Positions 54,739 through 63,106 of a DNA stretch of 64,000 nucleotides are shown here, in pieces. Source of the stretch: Caulobacter sp. 602-1 (GTDB lineage Bacteria; Pseudomonadota; Alphaproteobacteria; Caulobacterales; Caulobacteraceae); the NCBI RefSeq assembly GCF_003931565.1, contig NZ_RRYI01000011.1:1-64000 (forward strand), given 5' to 3'. Position numbers and translations under genes: made by a program. The notes beneath the pieces are model-generated. The model was not told where the DNA came from, searched no databases, and saw nothing but the letters and a program-made list of their open reading frames with translations. Position 1 is the stretch's first letter; each line of letters starts with the position of its first letter.

Positions 54739-55922
54739 GCCGGTTCTCCCTGCAGGCAGGCGTTCAGCGCCCGCGCGAATGTGTCGATGGTGTCAACGGT
54801 CAGGCCGGCCAGATTGATGCGGCCCGAACCCGCCATGTAGATCGCGTGGTCGTCGCGCAGGCGCGCCACCTGGGCCGGCGACAGCGGCAGCAGGGCGAAC
54901 AGGCCGTGCTGGCCGGCCAGCGGCGCCAGCAGCGGAACCGCCTTCGCCAGACGTTGACGCAAGTCGGCGACACGCGCGCGCATGGCGTCCAGTTCCGACG
55001 TCCAGAGCGTGGTCAGGGCTTCGGATTCAAGGATGATACGCACCGTGGCGGCGCCGTGATCGGGCGGCATCGACCAGTTGGTGCGCGCCAGGGCCCGGAT
55101 GTTGCTGGCCGCCAGATCGAGCGTCGCGGCATCGCGAGTCAGGGTGTAGAGCGCGCCGACCCGCTCGCGATAGAGGCCGAAATTCTTGTCGCAGGAATAG
55201 GCCAGCAGGCCATCCTCGGCCGCGGCCAGAACGAGGCGCATGCCCGCCGCGTCCTCCTCGAGGCCAAGGCCCAGGCCCTGATAGGCCAGGTCGATCAGCG
55301 GCGTGATCCCCTTGCGGGCCACCACCGCGGCGATCGCCGCCCATTGCTCCAGGCTGTAGTCGGCGCCCGACGGGTTGTGACAGCAGGCGTGCATCAGCAC
55401 GGCGTCACCGGCCCGGGCGGTCTCCAGCGCCGCCATCATGTCGTCGAAGCCGATGCGCTGAGCGCGCTGGTCGTAGTGGCGGAAGGTGACGGTCTCGATG
55501 CCCAGCTCGTCCAGGATCTGGGTGTGGTTGGGCCAGGTCGCCGCCCCGATGAACATGCGGATATCCGGCTTGGCGGCCTTCAGCAGTTCACAGGCCAGAC
55601 GCACCGCGCCGGTGCCGCCGGGCGTCTGGACGCCGAACATCTCGTGGGAGACCGCGTCCCCGAAGATGATCGGCTTCAGCAGGTCCAGAAAGCCGATGTC
55701 GCCCTCCGGACCGAGGTAGGACTTGGTGGCTTGCGTATCCAACAGGATCCGCTCGGCGGCCTTCACCGCCTCCAGCACCGGCGTCGCGCCATGGTCGTCG
55801 CGGAACACGCCGACGCCCAGGTCGATCTTCCCCGGACGCGGATCGCGGCGATAGAGGCCGATCAGCGACAGCAGGGAGTCCGGGGCCTGAGGCGTCAGGC
55901 CCGTGAATACGGAGGAGGTCAT
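54735..55922 (-). CDS. tyrB: Aromatic amino acid aminotransferase
   Basis: 395 residues, class I fold-type PLP enzyme. PLP Lys in YSCDKNFGLYRERVG, NPSGADYS for the Asn/Pro signature, and RIGFDDMMAALE; C-terminal SGRINLAGL. Feeds tyrosine to 4-hydroxyphenylpyruvate, fitting the downstream genes. Could alternatively be an aspartate-type enzyme, as the aspC/tyrB subfamily shares these motifs. First gene of the catabolic operon. Confidence 0.93.
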   Translation of the reverse strand: MTSSVFTGLTPQAPDSLLSLIGLYRRDPRPGKIDLGVGVFRDDHGATPVLEAVKAAERILLDTQATKSYLGPEGDIGFLDLLKPIIFGDAVSHEMFGVQTPGGTGAVRLACELLKAAKPDIRMFIGAATWPNHTQILDELGIETVTFRHYDQRAQRIGFDDMMAALETARAGDAVLMHACCHNPSGADYSLEQWAAIAAVVARKGITPLIDLAYQGLGLGLEEDAAGMRLVLAAAEDGLLAYSCDKNFGLYRERVGALYTLTRDAATLDLAASNIRALARTNWSMPPDHGAATVRIILESEALTTLWTSELDAMRARVADLRQRLAKAVPLLAPLAGQHGLFALLPLSPAQVARLRDDHAIYMAGSGRINLAGLTVDTIDTFARALNACLQGEPA

Positions 55923-56052
55923 GGCGCTTTCCGGATGGACGACGGAAAGCAGCTTATCGCGGGACCCAAGTCAGAACGTGGCGATGATGACCTTGATGAA
56001 CATCAATTCGGTCACATCATGCCAACCAATCGCTCAATTGGGCCAGACATCA

Positions 56053-56520
56053 TCAGGCCAGATAGTCGAGCGGCAGGGCCGTGGAATCCTTGACCGTGTC
56101 CAGCACGAAGGCCGAGCGCACGTCCTTCACGGCCGGCATCTTCAGCAGGCGTTGCATCATCAGATCGCCATAGGCGTCGAGGTCCGGCGCCACCACCCGC
56201 AGCAGATAGTCGTAGCTGCCGGTCATCACGTAGCAGCCCACCACCTCAGGCTCGCGCAGCACCGCCTGCTTGAACGCTTCGGCCGCGCCTTCGGTGTGGT
56301 CGACCTGCACCTCGACATAGGCCAGAACGCCCAGTTGAGCCTTGCGCCGGTCCAGCAGCGCGACATAGCCGCTGATCAGGCCCGACGCCTCAAGCTGCTT
56401 GACCCGGCGCAGGCATGGGCTGGGCGACAAGCCGACCCGCTCGGCCAGGTCGACATTCGAGATCTTGCCGTCCTCCTGCAGAATCTGGAGAATCTTCCGA
56501 TCGGCGCGGGTGAGCTTCAT
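56053..56520 (-). CDS. Lrp/AsnC family transcriptional regulator
   Basis: 155 residues: N-terminal helix-turn-helix (ISNVDLAERVGLSPSPCLRRVKQLEASGLI, about 19-48) and C-terminal RAM ligand domain (QVDHTEGAAEAFKQAV, CYVMTGSYDYLLRVV). Located immediately upstream of tyrB in the same direction (130-base gap), so it is a probable activator or repressor of tyrosine catabolism, with an aromatic amino acid as ligand. Confidence 0.93.
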   Translation of the reverse strand: MKLTRADRKILQILQEDGKISNVDLAERVGLSPSPCLRRVKQLEASGLISGYVALLDRRKAQLGVLAYVEVQVDHTEGAAEAFKQAVLREPEVVGCYVMTGSYDYLLRVVAPDLDAYGDLMMQRLLKMPAVKDVRSAFVLDTVKDSTALPLDYLA

Positions 56521-56623
56521 CGTGACCGGCTTTGTTTATCCGTTGGCAGATCGTGACATCATAACGCGCTTTCCGGTCCAAGAGGAGACGAGCCTTGCAA
56601 GCGGCGCCGGTTGAGGCTCTACC

Positions 56624-56884
56624 ATGGAGCGAGACGAAGATCGCCGAGGGAGGGCCGCCGTGATCTACGCCAAGGCCGCCGCCTATCTGGTCGGCTGGAT
56701 GTTCCTGGCCATCGTGCTGATGCGGGTGGTCGTCGGACCGCTGTGGGGCTCTGGCACGGATCTTGGCCTGATCGCCGCTCCGGCCGCGTTCGCCGTCGGC
56801 GTCCTGGCGCTGGGCTGGCTGGCCCGTCTTCTGCTCCGCGACCTCTCCAAGACTATGACGACCTCGCCGAAGGACTCCGAATGA
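56624..56884 (+). CDS. Small two-helix membrane protein
   Basis: 86 residues with two hydrophobic segments (about 15-35 and 46-70). No recognised motif. Its stop overlaps the start of the SPFH gene by 4 bases (ATGA), so the two form a coupled pair. It may assist or regulate the SPFH protein, an inference from position only. Confidence 0.7.
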   Translation: MERDEDRRGRAAVIYAKAAAYLVGWMFLAIVLMRVVVGPLWGSGTDLGLIAAPAAFAVGVLALGWLARLLLRDLSKTMTTSPKDSE

Positions 56885-57777
56885 CCGACAGCCCGTTCGC
56901 CTCACCCTCGCGCAAGCTCAAGTCGCCGTTCCAGAAGCAGGGTCAGATGATCCTGATCGGCGTCGTCGCGGTGCTGATCCTGCTCCTGGGCTCGTGCAGC
57001 GTGCTGTCGCACAGCACGACGGTCGAGCCGGGCAATGTCGGGGTGAAGATCCGCACCCTGGGCTCGTCGGCCGGCGTCGCGCCCGAGCCCCTGCCCGCCC
57101 GCTGGTACTTCCGCGGGATCGGCGAGCGGATCATCCAGTATCCGGTGATCCAGCGCACCTACAGCTACACCCGCGAGAAGGACGAGCGCGGCAACGAGAA
57201 CGAGGAGATCACCTTCTCGGACAACACCGGCCTGCCGATGACGGCCGACATTTCGGTGACCTTGCAGGTCAATCCGGCCTCGGCCCCAAATCTCTATCAG
57301 ACCTATCGCCTGTCTTTCGACCAGTTGCTGGACGGCCCCATCCGCAACGACGTCCGCTCGGCCGTCGCCGCCGAGGCCGAGAAGGTCGGGGTCGAGACGC
57401 TGTACAGCGGCGGTCGCCAGCAGGTGATCCAGCGCGCCTATGCCCGCGTGGCGACCAAGTGGGCGCGCCATGGCGTGACGGTCTCGCAGCTCGACTGGAT
57501 CGGATCGATCCGCTACCCGGCGGCCATCATTCAGCAGATGCAGGCCAAGACCCAGCTGGAGCAGGAGGCCCTGGCCGCCAAGGCGCTGGAAGCCAAGGAG
57601 ACGGCCCTGGCCAACGCCGCCATCGCCAAGGCGCGGGGCGAGGCCGAGTCGATCCGCATCAAGGGCGAGGCCCTGCGCGCCAACCCGCAGGTGCTCCAGC
57701 AACTGGCCATCGAGAAGTGGAACGGCGAGCTGCCGAAGGTCACCGGCGGCTCGACGCCCTTCGTGAAGATCGACTAG
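56881..57777 (+). CDS. SPFH/band-7 (prohibitin-like) membrane protein
   Basis: 298 residues: one N-terminal membrane segment (about 22-42), SPFH domain about 50-215 (TVEPGNVGVKIRTLG, FSDNTGLPMTADISVTLQV), then an Ala/Glu/Lys-rich coil (about 215-275; TQLEQEALAAKALEAKETALANAAIAK) and a short tail. Prohibitin-like proteins form large rings and organise membrane microdomains or proteases. Partner unknown; the small protein upstream is the only linked gene. Confidence 0.9.
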   Translation: MTDSPFASPSRKLKSPFQKQGQMILIGVVAVLILLLGSCSVLSHSTTVEPGNVGVKIRTLGSSAGVAPEPLPARWYFRGIGERIIQYPVIQRTYSYTREKDERGNENEEITFSDNTGLPMTADISVTLQVNPASAPNLYQTYRLSFDQLLDGPIRNDVRSAVAAEAEKVGVETLYSGGRQQVIQRAYARVATKWARHGVTVSQLDWIGSIRYPAAIIQQMQAKTQLEQEALAAKALEAKETALANAAIAKARGEAESIRIKGEALRANPQVLQQLAIEKWNGELPKVTGGSTPFVKID

Positions 57778-57792
57778 GCGCGACGGGGGCCG

Positions 57793-59661
57793 CTATTTCG
57801 CCGCCGGCGTGTCCTCGCCCAGCCACGCCTTGCGGAAGGCCAGCTGAGCCTCGGAGGGCTTCAGGTCCGCCTTCTCGTAGCGGACGACTTCCAGGGTCGG
57901 GTCGGCGGCGACCTTCAGCGGCGCTTCGCGGGCTTGGCCGCGCTGGACGAACTTCACCGTGGTGGCGTCATCAGGCTTTAGACGCTCCAGGGCGTCGGTC
58001 CAGTCGCCTTCGTTGGCGAACTCGAAGCGGCCGATGCTGACGATACGGTCGCCGACCTCGACGCCAGCGGCGTAGAGCGGACTGTTCGGGACCGGCGCGG
58101 CGTCGAGGATCAGGTCGGTTCCACTGACCTTCACGCGCGACGCGCCCAGCCAGGCCTTCTTCGGCGATTTCGTGCGGAGCTTCAGGCCGGCCCGGTCCAG
58201 CAGCGGGCCGAAGTCCGGCAGGGCCGAGCCCTCGATGCTGGCCTTGAAGAAGCCGTCGGCGAAGTCCTGGTCGCCGGTCGTCCTGGCGAGAGCCGCGCGG
58301 GCGTCGGCGGGCTTGTAGGCCTTCTCGGTGACGCCGTGCGTCCGCCACATCTGCTTCATGAAGTCGTCCAGGCTCAGCGGTTTCTCGCGCCCACGCAGCT
58401 GAAGGTCCAGGGCCAAGCCGATCACGGCGCCGTAGGGATAGTACGAGGTGAAGATGTTCGGGTTGGTCGGATCCAGCGCGGCGGCGGCGTCGACGAAAGG
58501 CGCGCGCAGACTCATCTCCTGCGGCGAGCCGTAGAGGCGTCCGGGGCCGTTGACCACGCCGTTCAGCGTGCCCGACAGGCCGGTGAGGAACTCGTCCACC
58601 GTAGACTGGCCCGCGCGGCGGATCAGCAGCGGGCCGTAGTATTGGGTGAAGCCCTCGGCCAGCCAAAGCGACGGGGTCGGGTTGGCCCTGGTGAAGTCGA
58701 ACGGCTCCAGTTCGGCCGGGCGGATGCGTTCGACGTTCCAGGCGTGGAAAAACTCGTGGCTGGCCGTGCCCAGCTGGCTGAAATTGCCCCGGAACAGCGA
58801 GCGCGGCTGGCTGATGAAGGTCGAGTTGCGGTGCTCCATGCCGTCGCCGGTGATCTGCGGCATGTAGTCGGCGATGAAGGTGTATTCGCCATGGTCGAAC
58901 TTCGGCAGCTCGCCGAACACCTTGATGTGCTCGGGCACAATGGCCTTCAGCTTCTCGACGAACTTGTCGGCGTCCTCGTCCGTGCCGGGGTTATGCAGCG
59001 CCAGGCGGAAGGTGTAGGCGCGGCCGTGGTCGGTCACCCGCCAATCGCGCACCGTCAGGGCGCTGATCTCCGTCGGGCTGTCCATGAAGTACTGCAGGTT
59101 CGGAGCCCAGAACGTATCCGCCTCGCCGGCGACGGCCGGCAACTGGGTGGCGATCTTCCAGCTAGGGTCGGCGCGCTTGAAGCGCACGCGGATCGCCTTG
59201 TCGTCATAGCCCTGGGCCCACAGGAAGGTGGCCGGCATGTTCAGGTGCGCGTGGGTCGGATCGACTTGCGAATAGGTGCCGTCGCCGCGATCGGCGTAGA
59301 GCGTGTAGGTCACCTTCACCGTGCCGTCGTGGCCAACCACGGTCCAGCCGTAGGGCTCGCCGCGCTCGAGCTTCAGCGGCTTGCCCGCGCCGTCGACGGC
59401 GCTGACCTGGTAGACGTTCTTGGCGAACTCGTGGATCGCATAGCGGCCCGGCGATGAGCGTGACATGCGCACCTTCAGCGGGCCTTTGGGCACGTTGCGG
59501 AAGGTGGCGATGACCTGGGCCTCGTGGTGGCGGGCGTTCTCGAACGAGACTTCGTACTGCACTGGCGCGTTGGCGCCTGGATCCCTGCCCACAGCCGGTT
59601 CGGCCGAAGCCGAGGCCGCCAACAACGCTAGGCCAGACAGGCCGTACAGGAACTTCCGCAT
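57793..59661 (-). CDS. M61 family metallopeptidase (glycyl aminopeptidase-like)
   Basis: 622 residues with a signal peptide (about 1-20, ending SASA). Zinc-binding HEXXH in HEFFHAWNVERIRP (about residues 305-318), with the downstream Glu in LAEGFTQYYG. C-terminal PDZ-like domain about 500-590 (GVEVGDRIVSIGRFEF). Periplasmic M61 peptidases remove glycine or small N-terminal residues; substrate unknown. ATG 59661 with GGGGGAGAGCGC upstream; 24 extra in-frame residues to 59733 are unsupported. Confidence 0.92.
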   Translation of the reverse strand: MRKFLYGLSGLALLAASASAEPAVGRDPGANAPVQYEVSFENARHHEAQVIATFRNVPKGPLKVRMSRSSPGRYAIHEFAKNVYQVSAVDGAGKPLKLERGEPYGWTVVGHDGTVKVTYTLYADRGDGTYSQVDPTHAHLNMPATFLWAQGYDDKAIRVRFKRADPSWKIATQLPAVAGEADTFWAPNLQYFMDSPTEISALTVRDWRVTDHGRAYTFRLALHNPGTDEDADKFVEKLKAIVPEHIKVFGELPKFDHGEYTFIADYMPQITGDGMEHRNSTFISQPRSLFRGNFSQLGTASHEFFHAWNVERIRPAELEPFDFTRANPTPSLWLAEGFTQYYGPLLIRRAGQSTVDEFLTGLSGTLNGVVNGPGRLYGSPQEMSLRAPFVDAAAALDPTNPNIFTSYYPYGAVIGLALDLQLRGREKPLSLDDFMKQMWRTHGVTEKAYKPADARAALARTTGDQDFADGFFKASIEGSALPDFGPLLDRAGLKLRTKSPKKAWLGASRVKVSGTDLILDAAPVPNSPLYAAGVEVGDRIVSIGRFEFANEGDWTDALERLKPDDATTVKFVQRGQAREAPLKVAADPTLEVVRYEKADLKPSEAQLAFRKAWLGEDTPAAK

Positions 59662-59744
59662 GCGCTCTCCCCCGTCGCGAACCTCGCGATCGAAGGCGGC
59701 ACTTTGGCCAAGCGGACCTGGAGTCGCAACCAAGCCCGCGACGC

Positions 59745-59772
59745 AAAACGCCCCGAGATTTCTCTCGGGGCG
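59745..59772 (-). terminator. Rho-independent terminator of ftsZ
   Basis: Minus-strand stem CGCCCCGAGA / TCTCGGGGCG, 4-base loop GAAA, followed by TTTT. Located 61 bases past the ftsZ stop. Confidence 0.85.
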
Positions 59773-59832
59773 CTTCGAGTCCGTTTCAGGTCACTTGGGC
59801 CGTTTGGAAGGATCCCGCTTGGGGTCTTCCTT

Positions 59833-61377
59833 TCAATTCGCCAGACGACGCAGGAACGAGGGGATTTCCAGGTCTTCGCCGTCGTCGGCCTGCGGCGCCT
59901 CGATCGGCTGCAGCTGCGGGCGGGCGCTCTGGGCGGAGCGGGCCTGCGGCTGGGGCGCAGACGAAGCCTGTTGCTCGTAGCGCTGACGCCCACCGCCGAA
60001 CATCGAAAAGAAACCGCCACCCTGCTTCTGGGGGCGACGCTCTTCGTAATAGTTGTTTTCCGGGAACAGCGGCTCTTCAGCGGCGCCGTCATCGACCATC
60101 GGGTCGACGATGCGGGTCACCGTCCGGGACGCAGGGGCGGCCATACGCGGTTCTTCAGCGACACTGGGTTCGTCGTAGTAGAGTTCGGCTTCCTGCTCCT
60201 GGGGAGCGGACATGACGATCTCGGGTTCCGGAGCCGGCATGGGCTCGGGCGCAAAGGCCGACGACGGACGCTCGACCGGACGAGCAGCTTCGTAGCGGGC
60301 GGTCGGACGAGCCGGTTCCGGCTGCGGCGCGGGGGCGCGAGCAGTGTCGGCGATCAGCGGCTGGGTGGTGGTGTTGCGCGAGACCGGCTTGGGCTCGATC
60401 TGGGCGATCGAGGCGCCGTCCATGCCAGTGGCGACCACAGACACGCGGATCACGCCTTCCAGCGACGGGTCGAAGGCCGCGCCGAAGATGATGTTGGCTT
60501 CCGGATCGACCTGGTCCGAGATGGCGTTGGCCGCCTCGTCGACTTCTAGCAGGGTCATGTCCATGCCGCCGGTCACGTTGACCAGCACGGCCTTGGCGCC
60601 CTTCAGCGAGACTTCGTCCAGCAGCGGGTTGGCGATGGCGTTCTGGGCCGCCATCAGCGCGCGGTCTTCGCCGGCGCCCTCGCCGGTGCCCATCATCGCC
60701 TTGCCCATCTCGGTCATGACCGTACGGACGTCGGCGAAGTCGAGGTTGATCAGGCCCGGGAGCACCATCAGGTCGGTGATCGAGCGAACGCCCGAGTGCA
60801 GCACCTGGTCGGCCATGCCGAACGCCTCGGCGAAGGTCGTCCGCTCATTGGCGACGCGGAACAGGTTCTGGTTCGGAATGACGATCAGGGTGTCGACGTA
60901 GCGCTGCAGCTCCTGGATGCCGCTGTCGGCCAGACGCATGCGGTGACGACCTTCGAAGTGGAAGGGCTTGGTCACGACGCCGACGGTCAGGATGCCGCGC
61001 TCACGGGCGCACTTGGCGATGATCGGCGCCGCGCCGGTGCCGGTGCCGCCGCCCATGCCGGCGGTGATGAAGACCATGTGCGCGCCGTCGAGGTGCTCGC
61101 CGATCTCCGGGAAGCTCTCCTCGGCGGCGCTCATGCCGACTTCGGGATGCGCGCCGGCGCCCAGGCCCTGGGTGATCTGCACGCCCAGCTGGATGCGACG
61201 GTCCGTCTTGGCGAACTGCAGCTGCTGCGCGTCGGTGTTGGCCACCACGAACTCGACACCTTCGAGGCCCGCCTCGATCATGTTGTTCACAGCGTTGCCG
61301 CCAGCGCCACCGACGCCAAACACCACGATACGCGGCTTCAGCTCAGTCGTACGCGGCGCGGAAAGAGAAATAGCCAT
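59833..61377 (-). CDS. ftsZ: Cell division GTPase FtsZ
   Basis: 514 residues. Tubulin-like GTPase (about 10-325) with the GTP-binding signature GMGGGTGTGAAP, T7 loop NLDFADVRTVM; a long Pro/Ala/Glu-rich unstructured linker (about 330-490); C-terminal conserved peptide EIPSFLRRLAN for FtsA/FtsEX and other partners. The extra-long linker is typical of Caulobacter-type FtsZ. Start ATG at 61377 with a GAGGGTCCC upstream. Own promoter region (CtrA box and GANTC sites) in the 376-base gap to ftsA. Confidence 0.98.
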   Translation of the reverse strand: MAISLSAPRTTELKPRIVVFGVGGAGGNAVNNMIEAGLEGVEFVVANTDAQQLQFAKTDRRIQLGVQITQGLGAGAHPEVGMSAAEESFPEIGEHLDGAHMVFITAGMGGGTGTGAAPIIAKCARERGILTVGVVTKPFHFEGRHRMRLADSGIQELQRYVDTLIVIPNQNLFRVANERTTFAEAFGMADQVLHSGVRSITDLMVLPGLINLDFADVRTVMTEMGKAMMGTGEGAGEDRALMAAQNAIANPLLDEVSLKGAKAVLVNVTGGMDMTLLEVDEAANAISDQVDPEANIIFGAAFDPSLEGVIRVSVVATGMDGASIAQIEPKPVSRNTTTQPLIADTARAPAPQPEPARPTARYEAARPVERPSSAFAPEPMPAPEPEIVMSAPQEQEAELYYDEPSVAEEPRMAAPASRTVTRIVDPMVDDGAAEEPLFPENNYYEERRPQKQGGGFFSMFGGGRQRYEQQASSAPQPQARSAQSARPQLQPIEAPQADDGEDLEIPSFLRRLAN

Positions 61378-61481
61378 GGGACCCTCGCGTCCTTAACGCC
61401 GAAATCGTCGAACTAGACCTCGGCGACACCCGATCGCCCAGGATTGCCTCGACGATCGTGTTAACAGAACAACCACCATCG

Positions 61482-61512
61482 TTAATCGGCAGTTAACTGC
61501 ATAATCTGAGTC
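61482..61512 (-). promoter_or_regulatory. CtrA box and GANTC site in the ftsZ promoter
   Basis: TTAA-CTGCCGA-TTAAC on the minus strand (61482-61497) is an exact TTAA-N7-TTAAC CtrA-binding site. GAGTC at 61508-61512 and GACTC at 61650-61654 are CcrM GANTC methylation sites. Known Caulobacter ftsZ promoters use both. No ORF in this 376-base gap (61378-61753) looks real. Confidence 0.85.
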
Positions 61513-61661
61513 GTGATCCGGTCGAGCGCGACCGTGGGATAAATTGTGGTCTATCAACAGAATCTCCAAGCGAACCAAGGGTTCCGCTGGGGATCCACAG
61601 ACGCGTGCGACCGAACGACGCTGAACGCCAATTCTAGAGACTATAGGCTGACTCGGGCAGC

Positions 61662-61692
61662 AAAAGGCCCGGTCGAGACAATCGACCGGGCC
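61662..61692 (-). terminator. Rho-independent terminator after ftsA
   Basis: Minus-strand stem GGCCCGGTCGA / TCGACCGGGCC with a 5-base loop, followed by TTTTGC. It would separate ftsQA transcription from ftsZ. Confidence 0.82.
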
Positions 61693-61753
61693 CAAGGTGT
61701 TAAACTGTAGAGTTACTCACGCTTTAAACTTATAGCGCCGTTCAGGGGCGCTT

Positions 61754-63079
61754 TTAGAGGTTGTCCCTCAGCCAGGCGGCCGCCTTGGCCATCGGGCTGG
61801 CGTTGGGATCCAGGGGCCGTTTTCGCGACACGTTGCCGGCCAGGGCCTTGCTCGACACCGCTTCGCGTGGGCCGAAAGCGGTGCGGTGCAGGGTGCCGGC
61901 CGCGGCGCAGAAGGCGGGGCCCGAGGCGGCGTCGGCCAGGTGCGGCACCCGGCGCGGACGCCCCAGGCGGACAGGACGATCGAACACGCGCACGGCGACT
62001 TCGCGAACGCCGGCCAGCTGGCTGGCGCCGCCCGTCAGGACGATGCCCGCGCCCGGCTCGACCGGCGCGCCCGAGGCCTTCAGGCGCTCGCGCAGCAGCT
62101 CCAGGGTCTCTTCGACGCGCGGCTGGATGATGCCTTTCAGCAGCGAGCGCGGGGCGATCACGGGACCGGCGCCCGGATCGTCGCCGCGCGGCGGCGCCTC
62201 GATCATCTCGCGGTCTTCGTTGGCCGAGGCGATGGCCGAACCGTGCAGGGTCTTGATGCGCTCGGCGCCGACCACCGAGGTCTGCAGGCCGCGGGCGATA
62301 TCCTGGGTCACGTGGCCGCCGCCGACGGCCAGGCTGTCGACGTGGCAAAGCGCGCCATTGTTGAACACGGCCACCGACGTCGAGCCGCCGCCCATGTCGA
62401 TGCAGACCGCGCCCAGGTCCATCTCGTCCTCTTCCAGGGCCGCCAGGGCCGAGGCGAATGGCGCGGCGACCACGCCTTCGAAGGACAGGTGAGCGCGTTC
62501 GACGCAGTGGGCCAGGGTGTGGAAGATGTTCTCGTTGACCGAGACCACCAGCAGCTCCAGCCCCAGCGAGCGGCCGAACATGGCGCGCGGATCGCGGATG
62601 CCGCGCTGACCGTCGACCGACCAGGCGATCGGCAGCAGGTGGATCGGCTTGCGGCCCGGAATGCGGACCTGGGCCAGGGCCGCGGCGATGGCGCGCGACA
62701 GGTCGCCGTCGCCGATCGGCCGGGCGCCCAGCGAGACCTGGGTGTGGACGCGGTTGGAGGCCAGCTGGCCGCCGGCCGTGCAGACCGACACGCCCTGGAC
62801 GTTGACGCCGGCCACGGTCTCGGCGCGCTCGACGGCCTGGGCGATGGCCTGGGCGGCCTCGTCCAGATTGACGATCGCGCCGCCGCGCACGCCGCGCGAC
62901 TGGACGTAGCCTACGCCGGCGGTCGTCAGGGTGCGGTTGTCGCGATGGACGCCGTCGGCCTTCATGATGAAGCACGTGACCTTGGACGCGCCCAGGTCGA
63001 CGGCCGCGATGGCGGGCTGGCGCACGAGCGTGGCCTTCAGGCCCTCGCGGGCCTGTTTCCGTTCCTCCAATCGCGACAT
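61754..63079 (-). CDS. ftsA: Cell division protein FtsA
   Basis: 441 residues, actin-like fold: IAAVDLGASKVTCFIM (phosphate 1), VCIDMGGGSTSVAVF (phosphate 2), GIVLTGGASQLAGVRE (adenosine). C-terminal amphipathic membrane-targeting helix AKAAAWLRDNL. Links FtsZ to the membrane. ATG at 63079 has GAGGTGACGATAGCG upstream; ATG 63100 or GTG 63103 would add seven or eight residues. Directly follows ftsQ. Confidence 0.95.
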   Translation of the reverse strand: MSRLEERKQAREGLKATLVRQPAIAAVDLGASKVTCFIMKADGVHRDNRTLTTAGVGYVQSRGVRGGAIVNLDEAAQAIAQAVERAETVAGVNVQGVSVCTAGGQLASNRVHTQVSLGARPIGDGDLSRAIAAALAQVRIPGRKPIHLLPIAWSVDGQRGIRDPRAMFGRSLGLELLVVSVNENIFHTLAHCVERAHLSFEGVVAAPFASALAALEEDEMDLGAVCIDMGGGSTSVAVFNNGALCHVDSLAVGGGHVTQDIARGLQTSVVGAERIKTLHGSAIASANEDREMIEAPPRGDDPGAGPVIAPRSLLKGIIQPRVEETLELLRERLKASGAPVEPGAGIVLTGGASQLAGVREVAVRVFDRPVRLGRPRRVPHLADAASGPAFCAAAGTLHRTAFGPREAVSSKALAGNVSRKRPLDPNASPMAKAAAWLRDNL

Positions 63080-63106
63080 CGCTATCGTCACCTCGGTCAT
63101 CACTCG

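Noticed and set aside
61393..61695. 100-codon frame in the ftsA-ftsZ gap
   Set aside because: Overlaps the CtrA box and terminator; composition is not protein-like.
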